Below, piece by piece: positions 17,084 through 24,304 of a DNA stretch of 55,341 nucleotides. The position numbers were made by a program, and so were the translations under genes. The notes under the pieces were generated by a model, which made no database searches, was not told the origin of the DNA, and was given only the letters and a program-made list of their open reading frames with translations. The DNA comes from Planctomycetota bacterium. GTDB lineage: Bacteria; Planctomycetota; UBA1135; JAKEFM01. Position 1 is the stretch's first letter. Every line of letters starts with the position of its first letter. The stretch is taken from NCBI GenBank assembly GCA_022616055.1, contig JAKEFM010000179.1, positions 1-55,341 of the forward strand. The letters are read 5' to 3'.

Positions 17084-17611
17084 ATTCGAATCCGTAGGAG
17101 CGGTGCTCTCCTCCCCGCCGGACCCGGCGCGTCCGAGGATCTCCCCTTCCTCGACGAGGCCCTCGCCGAGGCGCGGGAGGCCTTCGAGGAGGGGGAGGTC
17201 CCGGTCGGGGCGCTCGTCGTGCGGGGCGGGTTCGTCCTCGCCCGGGCGCACAACCGGGTGGAGGCGGAGAAGGACCCGACCGCCCACGCCGAGAGGCTCG
17301 CGCTCTCCGAGGCGGGGCGCGCGAGCGGGTACGAGAGGCTCGTCGGGGCGACGGTCTACTCGACCGTCGAGCCTTGCTTCATGTGCGCGGGGGCGATCCT
17401 CCTCGCGCGGCCCGCGCGGCTCGTCTTCGGAGCCCGGGACCCGAGGTTCGGCGCCTGCGGCTCGCTCGCCGACCTGCCGCGGGACGGGAGGCTCAACCAC
17501 CGCCTCGAGGTGGTCGAGGGGATACGGGCCGCGGAATGCGCGGGCCTGCTGCGGGAGTTCTTCCGCGCCCGTCGGGGCGGGAGACTCCGGGTCCGCGGGG
17601 GGCGGCGTTAG
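17084..17611 (+). CDS. tadA: tRNA-specific adenosine deaminase TadA (start unresolved)
   Basis: TadA makes inosine at the wobble base of tRNA-Arg(ACG). The zinc/catalytic motifs are T-A-H-A-E and EPCFMCAGA, followed by ARLVFGARDPRFGACGS and a C-terminal helix CAGLLREFF. The conserved N-terminal helix (LDEALAEAREAFEEGEVPVG) is fully encoded from about 17135, but the frame has no ATG, GTG, TTG or CTG that includes it. The first GTG, 17219, would remove the helix. The coordinate given uses ATT at 17084, three bases after the tRNA CCA, as a placeholder. The substrate tRNA lies just upstream on the same likely transcript. A sequencing indel is an alternative explanation. Confidence 0.85.
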   Translation: MRIRRSGALLPAGPGASEDLPFLDEALAEAREAFEEGEVPVGALVVRGGFVLARAHNRVEAEKDPTAHAERLALSEAGRASGYERLVGATVYSTVEPCFMCAGAILLARPARLVFGARDPRFGACGSLADLPRDGRLNHRLEVVEGIRAAECAGLLREFFRARRGGRLRVRGGRR

Positions 17612-17628
17612 AATCACGCGCCCAGAGC

Positions 17629-17718
17629 GGAGAGATGCCGGAGCGGCCGAACGGGGCGGTCTCGAAAACCGCTGTGCCCGCAAGGGCACCGGGGGTTCGA
17701 ATCCCTCTCTCTCCGCCA
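17629..17718 (+). tRNA. tRNA-Ser (CGA)
   Basis: A 90-base class II tRNA. Acceptor GGAGAGA/TCTCTCC, anticodon stem GCGGT/ACCGC with loop CTCGAAA (anticodon CGA), a long variable arm GTGCCC..GGGCAC, T loop TTCGAAT and encoded CCA. It starts 18 bases after the tadA stop. Confidence 0.96.
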
Positions 17719-17736
17719 GCTCCCTTCCTTTCCCAC

Positions 17737-17829
17737 GGAGAGGTGTCCGAGCGGCCGAAGGAGCACGCCTGGAGAGCGTGTAGCCGGGCCAAACCTGGCT
17801 CGGGGGTTCAAATCCCCCCCTCTCCGCCA
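17737..17829 (+). tRNA. tRNA-Ser (GGA)
   Basis: A 93-base class II tRNA. Acceptor GGAGAGG/CCTCTCC, anticodon stem CACGC/GCGTG with loop CTGGAGA (anticodon GGA), long variable arm, T loop TTCAAAT and encoded CCA. It lies 18 bases after the first tRNA-Ser and is probably co-transcribed. Confidence 0.96.
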
Positions 17830-17854
17830 TCGACCCTCTCCCTCGAACGAACGA

Positions 17855-18080
17855 TCCAGCCGTGCAGCCGGGGGGCTAGCGGTACCCTGTACCCGCAATC
17901 CGCTTCAGCGGGGGTGATGCCGCGCCGAGGGGTGCTCCCTTCGATCCGACCCGCCCGGGTCGGGGCGTTGAAGGTCGGGTCCCGTGCGACGGAGGCGCGC
18001 GAATCGGGTCAGGTCCGGAAGGAAGCAGCCCTAAGCGATGCCCTCCGGGCGCCGCGGGTTCGCCTGGCCGGAGCCGCCGT
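17855..18080 (+). ncRNA. ffs: Signal recognition particle RNA
   Basis: The universally conserved SRP core CAGGTCCGGAAGGAAGCAG is at about 18010-18028, followed by CCCTAAGCGATGCC. Upstream, CTAGCGGTACCCTGTACCC and GCAATCCGCTTCAGCGGGG match the 5' domain of long bacterial SRP RNAs, so this is a large form of more than 200 bases rather than the short 4.5S type. It fills the gap between tRNA-Ser and dnaX. The ends are estimated from similarity and terminal pairing and may be off by 10-20 bases. Confidence 0.85.
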
Positions 18081-18137
18081 CCGGGCGGGGCGCCGGGGGG
18101 ACATTTCGACGCGCGGCGCACGGCCTTTCTCTTTCCC

Positions 18138-19769
18138 GTGAAGGCGCCCTACCTCGTCCTCGCGCGCAAGTATCGCCCGAAGGCCCTCGGGGACCTCGTC
18201 GGGCAGGCCTCGGTCGCCGAGTCGCTGCGCAACGCCCTGAAGGAGGGGCGGGTCGCCCACGCCTACCTGTTCGCGGGCCCCCGCGGCGTCGGGAAGACCT
18301 CGACGGCGCGCATCCTCGCCCGGGCCCTCAACTGCGCGGCCGGGAGCGGCCCGACGACGGAGCCGTGCGGGCGCTGCGACCCCTGCCGCGAGATCGAGGC
18401 GGGGGGGGACGCGGACGTCCTCGAGATGGACGCGGCGAGCCACCGGGGGATCGACGACGCGCGGGCGCTGCGCGACGCGGTCTCCTTCCGGCCGCTGCGC
18501 GACCGCCACCGCGTCTACGTCGTCGACGAGTGCCACATGCTGACGAACGAGGCGTGGAACGCGCTCCTGAAGACGCTCGAGGAGCCGCCGGGCCACGTCC
18601 GGTTCGTCTTCGCGACGACGGCGCTCGAGAAGGTCCCCGAGACGATCCGGTCGCGCTGCCAGGTCTTCGAGTTCCGCCGGATCGGGGAGGCGGAGATCGC
18701 CGCGCGCCTGCGCCGGATCTGCGAGCAGGAGAAGTTCGAGGTGGGGGAGGACCTCCTCGCCTCGATCGCCGGGGCTTCCCGGGGAGGGATGCGCGACGCG
18801 CTCTCCCTCCTCGACCAGCTCGTCTCCTTCGCGGGTCCTCGCCCGGCGCCCGAGCACCTCGTCGAGCTCCTCGGGGCCTCCGAGCGGGGCGGCCTCCTCG
18901 CGCTCTTCGAGGAGATCGCCGCGGGGGACCGCGCGAAGGTGCTCCGCGGCCTCGACGATCTCTTCCGGAGGGGGGCCGACGAGGAGACCCTCCTCGACCA
19001 GGCGGTCGGGCACCTCCACCGCCTCCTCCTCGTCCGCCTCTGCGGGAAGGAGGCGCCCGGCGTCGGGGAATCCGAGACGCCCGAGAGGCTCGAGGCCCTC
19101 TCGCGGCAAGCGGCCCGCTTCTCCCCGGAGCGCCTCGAGGAGATGGCCCAGGCCCTCCTCGCCGCCCGGTGGAGGCTCCGCGACGCCCCGGCGCTCCGGC
19201 GCGCGGTCGCCGAGGTCGGTTTCCTCCGGCTGTGCCGGGGGGAGGAGTACCTGCCGGTCGGGGCGATCCTCGAGAGGCTCGAGGCGCTCGAGCGATCCCT
19301 CGCCTCGGGCCGCGCGACGGCGGCCCCGGGCCCCGCGGCCACCGGGCCGCCGGCCCCCCGGCCGGCGGAGCCGAAGGCGCTGGCGCCCTCCCCTCCGAGG
19401 CCGGGCGCGACCGATCCGTGGTCCCGCGTGGTCGAGGCGGTGCGCCGCAGGAGCCCCCTCGCCGCCGAGTCGTTCGCCCGGTGCCGGCCCGCCTCCCTCG
19501 AGGGACCGGTCCTCCGGCTCCCGGTGGCGAAGCTGAGGGAGGGGGAGCGGCGGTTGGTCGAGGACGCCAGGAACCTCGCGGCGGCGGAGGCCGAGGCGCG
19601 CTCCGCCCTCGGCCCGGGGACGCGTCTCGAGCTCGAGACGGCGCCGGCGGAGGAGGGACGGCGGCCGGCCCCGCGGGCCGCGCCGCCCGTGCGGGGCGCC
19701 TCGGCCGACCACGCCGCGGCCGAGGTCGCGCGCCAGTTCGACGGCGACGTGCTGGAGGAAGGACGATGA
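18138..19769 (+). CDS. dnaX: DNA polymerase III subunit gamma/tau
   Basis: 543 residues, the clamp-loader ATPase. It has RKYRPKALGDLVGQ at the N-terminus, Walker A GPRGVGKTST, a four-Cys zinc module (Cys, then CGRCDPC), Walker B VYVVDECHML and the SRC motif in TIRSRCQVFEF. Domain III and an Ala/Pro-rich tail follow. No clear slippery site for gamma production was noticed. GTG at 18138 gives the expected start. The stop overlaps the next ATG (ATGA), coupling it to ybaB. Confidence 0.96.
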   Translation: MKAPYLVLARKYRPKALGDLVGQASVAESLRNALKEGRVAHAYLFAGPRGVGKTSTARILARALNCAAGSGPTTEPCGRCDPCREIEAGGDADVLEMDAASHRGIDDARALRDAVSFRPLRDRHRVYVVDECHMLTNEAWNALLKTLEEPPGHVRFVFATTALEKVPETIRSRCQVFEFRRIGEAEIAARLRRICEQEKFEVGEDLLASIAGASRGGMRDALSLLDQLVSFAGPRPAPEHLVELLGASERGGLLALFEEIAAGDRAKVLRGLDDLFRRGADEETLLDQAVGHLHRLLLVRLCGKEAPGVGESETPERLEALSRQAARFSPERLEEMAQALLAARWRLRDAPALRRAVAEVGFLRLCRGEEYLPVGAILERLEALERSLASGRATAAPGPAATGPPAPRPAEPKALAPSPPRPGATDPWSRVVEAVRRRSPLAAESFARCRPASLEGPVLRLPVAKLREGERRLVEDARNLAAAEAEARSALGPGTRLELETAPAEEGRRPAPRAAPPVRGASADHAAAEVARQFDGDVLEEGR

Positions 19770-20089
19770 CGGGCGCGTTCGGCGACATGGGAAGCCTGCT
19801 GAAGCAGGCCCAGCGCATGCAGCGGGAGCTCGCGCGGCTGAAGGAGACGCTGCGGGAGCGGATCGTCGAGGAGTCCTCCGGCGGGGGAGCGGTCAAGGCG
19901 ACCGCGAACGCCTCCGGGGAGCTCCTCGCCGTGAAGATCGACCCGCAGGTCGTCGACCCGAAGGAGGTCTCGATGCTCGAGGACCTCGTCCTCGCCGCCG
20001 TGTCGGCGGCGCTGAAGAAGGCGGAGGCGCTCCACCAGGAGGAGATCGCGCGCATCACGGGGGGGCTCAACCTCCCGGGCCTCGCCTGA
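19766..20089 (+). CDS. ybaB: YbaB/EbfC nucleoid-associated protein
   Basis: 107 residues: MGSLLKQAQRMQRELARLKE, then SGGGAVKATANASGELLAVKI and the dimer helices of the YbaB/EbfC DNA-binding family. It overlaps dnaX by four bases and precedes recR by four, the conserved dnaX-ybaB-recR order. Confidence 0.95.
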   Translation: MTGAFGDMGSLLKQAQRMQRELARLKETLRERIVEESSGGGAVKATANASGELLAVKIDPQVVDPKEVSMLEDLVLAAVSAALKKAEALHQEEIARITGGLNLPGLA

Positions 20090-20093
20090 GCCG

Positions 20094-20705
20094 GTGTACC
20101 CCCCCGCCCTCGAGCGGCTCATCGAGGCGTTCGCCCGGTTCCCGGGCGTCGGCCGCCGGACCGCCGAGCGCCTCTCCTTCCATCTCCTGCGCGTGCCGCC
20201 GGAGGAGGCCGAGGCCTTCGCCCGGGCGGTGGGGGAGTCGCGGGCGGCGACGCGCCGCTGCTCGCGCTGCTTCAACGTCGGGGAATCGGACCCCTGCGCG
20301 GTCTGCGCCGACCCCTCGCGCGAGGCTCGGATGGTCTGCGTCGTCGAGGAACCACGGGACGTCTGGGCGATCGAGAAGGCCCGCGTCTATCGCGGGCTCT
20401 ACCACGTCCTCCTCGGGAGCCTCAACCCCGCCGAGGGGGCGGGCCCCGACTCCCTCACCGTCGAGCCCCTCGTCCGCCGGGTGAAGGAGGGGGGGATCGA
20501 GGAGGTGATCCTCGCGACCGACCCCGACCTCGAGGGGGACGGGACCGCGCTCTACGTGGCCGAGCGGCTCGAGGGGACCGGCGCGCGGGTGACGCGGCTC
20601 GCACGGGGCCTCCCGGCCGGGAGCGCGATCGAGTACCTGAACCGGGTCGTCCTCGCCGACGCGCTCGAGGGGCGCCGGGAGATGCGGCCCGGGCCGGGGC
20701 GGTAG
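20094..20705 (+). CDS. recR: Recombination mediator RecR
   Basis: 203 residues. Helix-hairpin-helix FARFPGVGRRTAERL, four-Cys zinc finger CSRC..CAVC, then a Toprim domain (MVCVVEEPRDVWAIEK and ILATDPDLEGDGTALY) and a C-terminal Walker-B-like region. RecR with RecO/RecF loads RecA at gaps. GTG at 20094; third gene of the dnaX operon. Confidence 0.97.
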   Translation: MYPPALERLIEAFARFPGVGRRTAERLSFHLLRVPPEEAEAFARAVGESRAATRRCSRCFNVGESDPCAVCADPSREARMVCVVEEPRDVWAIEKARVYRGLYHVLLGSLNPAEGAGPDSLTVEPLVRRVKEGGIEEVILATDPDLEGDGTALYVAERLEGTGARVTRLARGLPAGSAIEYLNRVVLADALEGRREMRPGPGR

Positions 20706-20724
20706 GGCCGCGCCGGCGGGGCGC

Positions 20725-21564
20725 GTGCGAACGGTCCTCCTCGTGCTCGAGTACGACGGCGCGGCCTTCCGCGGCTGGCAGCGGCAGAAGGGCTTCCGGA
20801 GCGTGCAGGAGGAGGTCGAGCGGGCCTTCGCGGCGGCGACGGGGGAGACCGTGGCGGTCCACGGCTCGGGACGCACGGACACGGGGGCGAACGCGATCGC
20901 CCAGCACGCCCACGCGGTGACGGGGAGCCGCCTCCCCGACGAGCGGCTGCGGGCCGCGCTCAACGCCCACCTCCCGCCCGACGTCGCCGTCCGCGAGGTC
21001 CGCACGGTCCCGGAGGGGTTCCACGCCCGGTTCTCCGCGCGACGCAAGCGCTACCTCTACCGGGTCGTCGTCCGCCCCGTCCGTCCCGTGCTGGATCGGG
21101 GACGCGCGCTGTGGCTCCGGACCCCTCCCGACCTCGCCGCGGTGCGGCGCGCGGCGAGGACCCTCCTCGGCCGCCACGACTTCCGGGCCTTCGCCGCGGC
21201 GGACCTCGCCCCGCCCGACACCGTGCGGAGCCTGCGGGCGATCCACGTCCGCCCGACGAGGGAGGGGATCTTCTTCGTCCTCGAGGGGGACGGATTCCTC
21301 CCCCGGATGGTGCGGTCGATCGTGGGGACCCTCCTCGAGGTCGGCGCCGGGCGCCGCGATCCGGAGTCGGTCGGGGCGCTCCTCCGGACGCGGGACCGCA
21401 CCGCCGCCGGAACGACGGCGCCGGCCGGGGGCCTCTACCTCCTCGACGTCAAGTACCCCGCCGCCGCGCTCGGTCCCGGGCGCGGCGTTGACGCCCGGCC
21501 CGGCGGGCGGGACAACCGGGGGGAAGGAGCAGCCGATCGTGATCCTCGAAGTCGTCCTGCGTGA
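20725..21564 (+). CDS. truA: tRNA pseudouridine synthase A
   Basis: 279 residues. TruA pseudouridylates positions 38-40 of tRNAs. The catalytic Asp lies in GRTDTGANA (canonical G-R-T-D-x-G-V-H-A, so the V-H pair is replaced by A-N). Other blocks are LEYDGAAFRGWQRQ, FHARFSARRKRYLYRV, LGRHDFRAFAA and FLPRMVRSIVGTLLEVG. GTG at 20725 follows recR by 19 bases. Its 3' end overlaps the hpf start by 26 bases and contains the hpf promoter. Confidence 0.95.
   Translation: MRTVLLVLEYDGAAFRGWQRQKGFRSVQEEVERAFAAATGETVAVHGSGRTDTGANAIAQHAHAVTGSRLPDERLRAALNAHLPPDVAVREVRTVPEGFHARFSARRKRYLYRVVVRPVRPVLDRGRALWLRTPPDLAAVRRAARTLLGRHDFRAFAAADLAPPDTVRSLRAIHVRPTREGIFFVLEGDGFLPRMVRSIVGTLLEVGAGRRDPESVGALLRTRDRTAAGTTAPAGGLYLLDVKYPAAALGPGRGVDARPGGRDNRGEGAADRDPRSRPA
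21488..21516 (+). promoter_or_regulatory. Promoter for hpf inside the end of truA
   Basis: TTGACG (21488-21493), 17-base spacer, GACAAC (21511-21516). Predicted start near 21523, followed by the ribosome site GGAAGGAG and GTG at 21539. Confidence 0.55.
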
Positions 21565-21871
21565 TCCGCGACTCCCGGCGGGGACGCGTCCCTACCTCGA
21601 GAAGAAGCTCGAGCGCATCCGTCGCCTCCTCAACCACCACATCGAGTCGCTCCGGGCCTTCGTCTCGACCGAGCACGAGCGCCGGAAGGTCGAGCTCGTC
21701 GTCTCGATCGAGCACCACGGGAAGGTCGTGATCGAGGTCGATCACGCCGACGTGCTCGCGGCGATCGACCTCGCCGTCGACCGGCTGGAGCGGCAGCTCG
21801 CCAAGGAGAAGGAGAAGCGCATCGAACGGGGGCGCCGGGGGACCGCCCGGCGCTCCGCCTCGGGTCGTTGA
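21539..21871 (+). CDS. hpf: Ribosome hibernation factor (short HPF/RaiA-like)
   Basis: 110 residues of the S30AE domain: dimer-free short form with LPAGTRPYLEKKLERIRRLL, VELVVSIEHHGKVVIEV and the basic C-terminal helix DRLERQLAKEKEKRIERGRR. It stabilises inactive ribosomes. A longer reading from 21488 would place the start within the -35 box; GTG at 21539 has AGGAG upstream and is preferred. It is followed by ptsN, as in the widespread rpoN-hpf-ptsN arrangement, but rpoN is not here. Confidence 0.87.
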   Translation: MILEVVLRDPRLPAGTRPYLEKKLERIRRLLNHHIESLRAFVSTEHERRKVELVVSIEHHGKVVIEVDHADVLAAIDLAVDRLERQLAKEKEKRIERGRRGTARRSASGR

Positions 21872-21896
21872 CGCTTCCGCGGGCCCCGGCTAGCGT
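21868..21896 (+). promoter_or_regulatory. Promoter for ptsN overlapping the hpf stop codon
   Basis: TTGACG (21868-21873; the TGA within it is the hpf stop), 17-base spacer, TAGCGT (21891-21896). Predicted start near 21903, about 8 bases before the ATG at 21911. Confidence 0.6.
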
Positions 21897-21910
21897 CGCG
21901 CCGATCCGGG

Positions 21911-22384
21911 ATGAGCGGGTTCTGGGAGCACTTCGACCCTTCGGCCGTCCTCCTCGACCTCCGGGCGAAGGACCGCGACGGGATTCTCGAGGAGCTCCTC
22001 GCGGGGCTCGTCGCCGCCAAGCGGCTGACGCGCAAGGAGGGGGAGAAGGCGCTCGCCCTCTTCCGCAAGCGCGAGGCGCTCGGCACGACGGGGATCGGCG
22101 GCGGGGTCGCGATCCCTCACGTCCGGATGCCGGGGCTCGCGCGGGTCGTCGCCGCGCTCGGCATCTCCCGCGAGGGGATCGACTACCGCGCGCTCGACGG
22201 CGCGCCCGTCCGGGCGGTCTTCCTGATCGCCCGCCCCGAGGCCGAGGAGGAGGACCACCTCCGCTTCCTCCGCTGGGCCTCGACGCTCGCGCGCCACCGC
22301 GACTTCCTGCGCTTCGCCCTCGGGGCGAAGGACGCGCCGGAGCTCCTCGCGCTCCTTCGCGAGCTCGGCGACGCGCCGGGCTAG
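21911..22384 (+). CDS. ptsN: PTS IIA-type (nitrogen regulatory, PtsN-like) protein
   Basis: 157 residues, EIIA fructose/nitrogen family. The phosphorylated His is in GGVAIPHVRMPGL. The N-terminal helix region (DRDGILEELLAGLVAAK) and core strands (FLIARPEAEEEDHLRFL) are typical. Probably regulatory rather than sugar-transporting, since no EIIB/C partner is near and hpf is adjacent. The short predicted leader explains the lack of a ribosome site. Confidence 0.85.
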   Translation: MSGFWEHFDPSAVLLDLRAKDRDGILEELLAGLVAAKRLTRKEGEKALALFRKREALGTTGIGGGVAIPHVRMPGLARVVAALGISREGIDYRALDGAPVRAVFLIARPEAEEEDHLRFLRWASTLARHRDFLRFALGAKDAPELLALLRELGDAPG

Positions 22385-22499
22385 CGCGCGAGCGCCCCCT
22401 CCTCCCCTCCGTCGCGCCCCCCGGCGCCGCTCCCCGCGGCTTCCCCCTCAAGTCGAGGCCGGCCGGGGACGATACGAACCCCGCGCGGAGGCAACCATC

Positions 22500-23555
22500 T
22501 TGTTCCGAACCAACCGAAGCGTCGTCGGCCTCGATCTCGGCTCGAGCTTCTACAAGGCGGTCGAGCTCACGCGGGACAAGGGGGACGTCATCCTGACCGG
22601 GTTCGCCCGGCTCGAGGTGACCCCCGAGACGAACCGCCGCGAGGCGATCGGCGAGGTCTTCCGGCGCGGGCGCTTCCGGACGAAGCGCGTCGTCGCCGCG
22701 GTCTCCGGGAAGAGCGTGATCGAGCGCTACGTCCTGATGCCGAAGATGTCCTCCGAGGAGCTGAAGCGCTCCCTCACCTACGAGCTCGACAAGCACCTCC
22801 CCCTCCCCCCGGAGGACACGCAGGTCGACTGGCAGGTGCTCGGCGACGTCCCGGCGGCCGCGGAGGGGGCCCCGCCCCAGATGCGCGTCGTGATCGTCGG
22901 GGCGAAGCGCTCCCTCGTCGCCGACCTCGCGGCGAACCTGGTCGAGTGCGGGCTCACCCCGGTCGCGATCGACGTCGACGTCTTCGCGCTCGGGAACGCC
23001 TTCGCCCTCGCCTCGACGCTCGCCCCCCCCGCCCCGGAGGAGGAGCGCGGGGTCGCCCTCGTCGACGTCGGCGCGAGCAAGACCTGCATCCACATCGTCG
23101 CCGGCGGCTCCTCCCAGTTCGCCCGGGAGGTGCCGATCGGCGGGAACGACTTCACGGCGGCGATCTCCCGGCGCCTCGCCGTCCCCGAGGACGTCGCGGA
23201 GACCCTGAAGCGCGAGCCGGGGGACCGCGCCGGCGAGGTGCGGGACGCCGTCGGCTCGGTCCTCGACGAGCTGACGAACGAGGTGAACCTCTCGATCGAC
23301 TACTTCGAGCACCAGTCGGAGGGGACGCTCGACACGATCTACCTCACCGGCGGCTCGGCGCTCGCCTCCTTCCTCCCCGAGAACCTCGAGCGGACGCTCG
23401 AGCGCAGCGCCCGCATGTGGAACCCCCTCGAGGGGCTCCAGGTCAAGGCCGACGGGCTCGACGTCGAGGACCTCCAGGCGGCCGGTCCCTCCCTGGCCGT
23501 CGCCCTGGGGCTCGCGGCGCGCGAGACGGGCCGCATTCCGGAGCGTGTGGCGTGA
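22500..23555 (+). CDS. pilM: Type IV pilus assembly protein PilM
   Basis: 351 residues, actin-like ATPase of the pilus alignment complex. It has SVVGLDLGSSFYKAVEL (phosphate 1), LVDVGASKTCIHIV (phosphate 2), EVPIGGNDFT and the adenosine motif IYLTGGSALASFL. PilM sits on the cytoplasmic face and binds the PilN N-terminus. The start is TTG at 22500 with GGAGG nine bases before. First gene of pilM-N-O-Q; it overlaps pilN by four bases. Confidence 0.93.
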   Translation: MFRTNRSVVGLDLGSSFYKAVELTRDKGDVILTGFARLEVTPETNRREAIGEVFRRGRFRTKRVVAAVSGKSVIERYVLMPKMSSEELKRSLTYELDKHLPLPPEDTQVDWQVLGDVPAAAEGAPPQMRVVIVGAKRSLVADLAANLVECGLTPVAIDVDVFALGNAFALASTLAPPAPEEERGVALVDVGASKTCIHIVAGGSSQFAREVPIGGNDFTAAISRRLAVPEDVAETLKREPGDRAGEVRDAVGSVLDELTNEVNLSIDYFEHQSEGTLDTIYLTGGSALASFLPENLERTLERSARMWNPLEGLQVKADGLDVEDLQAAGPSLAVALGLAARETGRIPERVA

Positions 23556-24304
23556 TCACGATCAACCTCCTCCCCCAGGACTTCCGCCGACGCGAGCGGA
23601 CCCCCTGGCGCCTGTTCGCCGCCACGATGTTCGGCGTCGTGGCCGCCAGCGCCTCGCTCGCCTACGCCGCCTACGCCCGCTTCGGGCTCCTCGCCCGGGT
23701 GCGCGCGGAGCGCGAGGCGCTCGAGGACGAGCTCGCGGGGCTGAAGCCCTCCGTCGCCTACCACGACGACCTCGTGGCGGAGAAGACCGAGGCGGACAAG
23801 CGCCTCGCCACGATCCAGGAGATCCGCTCCTCGCGCGTCCAGTGGACGCGCAAGCTCGACGAGCTCTCCGACATCGTCAACACCGCCTCCGACGCCGACC
23901 GCTACCTCGTCTGGTTCGACGAGCTCACCGCGGACGCCGGGCAGGAGGGGCGCACCGGCGGCAAGCTGACGACGAAGGGGCTCTCCGGATCGGACAACTT
24001 CGCGAACGTCGCCCTCTTCTTCGAGGACCTGAAGGCGCACGCGGACTTCACGAAGGACTTCGACGGGCAGAGCAACCCGACCGGCAAGCGCACGGAGAAG
24101 GACGAGGAGCTGATCCCGCCGCAGGTCTGGGAGTTCCCCCTCGAGCTCACCCTGAAGAAGCGCGAGACCCCGAAGGGGGGGAAGGGCGGGAAGAAGGCGG
24201 GGAAGGCGCCCGAGTCGGCCAAGCCCGCCGGCGAGGGCGCGCCCGCCCCCCCCGCGGCGCCCCCGGCCGCGCCGTCCGGAAAGGAGGAGGGCCATGGCCG
24301 CTGA
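23552..24304 (+). CDS. pilN: Type IV pilus assembly protein PilN
   Basis: 250 residues. The N-terminal ITINLLPQDFRRRE is the PilM-binding INLLP motif. A membrane helix (about 22-42, FGVVAASASLAYAAYARFG) and coiled coil follow, then a periplasmic fold and a long Lys/Gly then Pro/Ala-rich tail not seen in standard PilN. GTG at 23552 overlaps the pilM stop (GTGA). It forms the inner-membrane alignment ring with PilO. Confidence 0.88.
   Translation: MITINLLPQDFRRRERTPWRLFAATMFGVVAASASLAYAAYARFGLLARVRAEREALEDELAGLKPSVAYHDDLVAEKTEADKRLATIQEIRSSRVQWTRKLDELSDIVNTASDADRYLVWFDELTADAGQEGRTGGKLTTKGLSGSDNFANVALFFEDLKAHADFTKDFDGQSNPTGKRTEKDEELIPPQVWEFPLELTLKKRETPKGGKGGKKAGKAPESAKPAGEGAPAPPAAPPAAPSGKEEGHGR

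Noticed and set aside
17102-17611. tadA as a frameshifted pseudogene
   Set aside because: All catalytic and structural motifs are intact in one frame; only the start codon is unclear.
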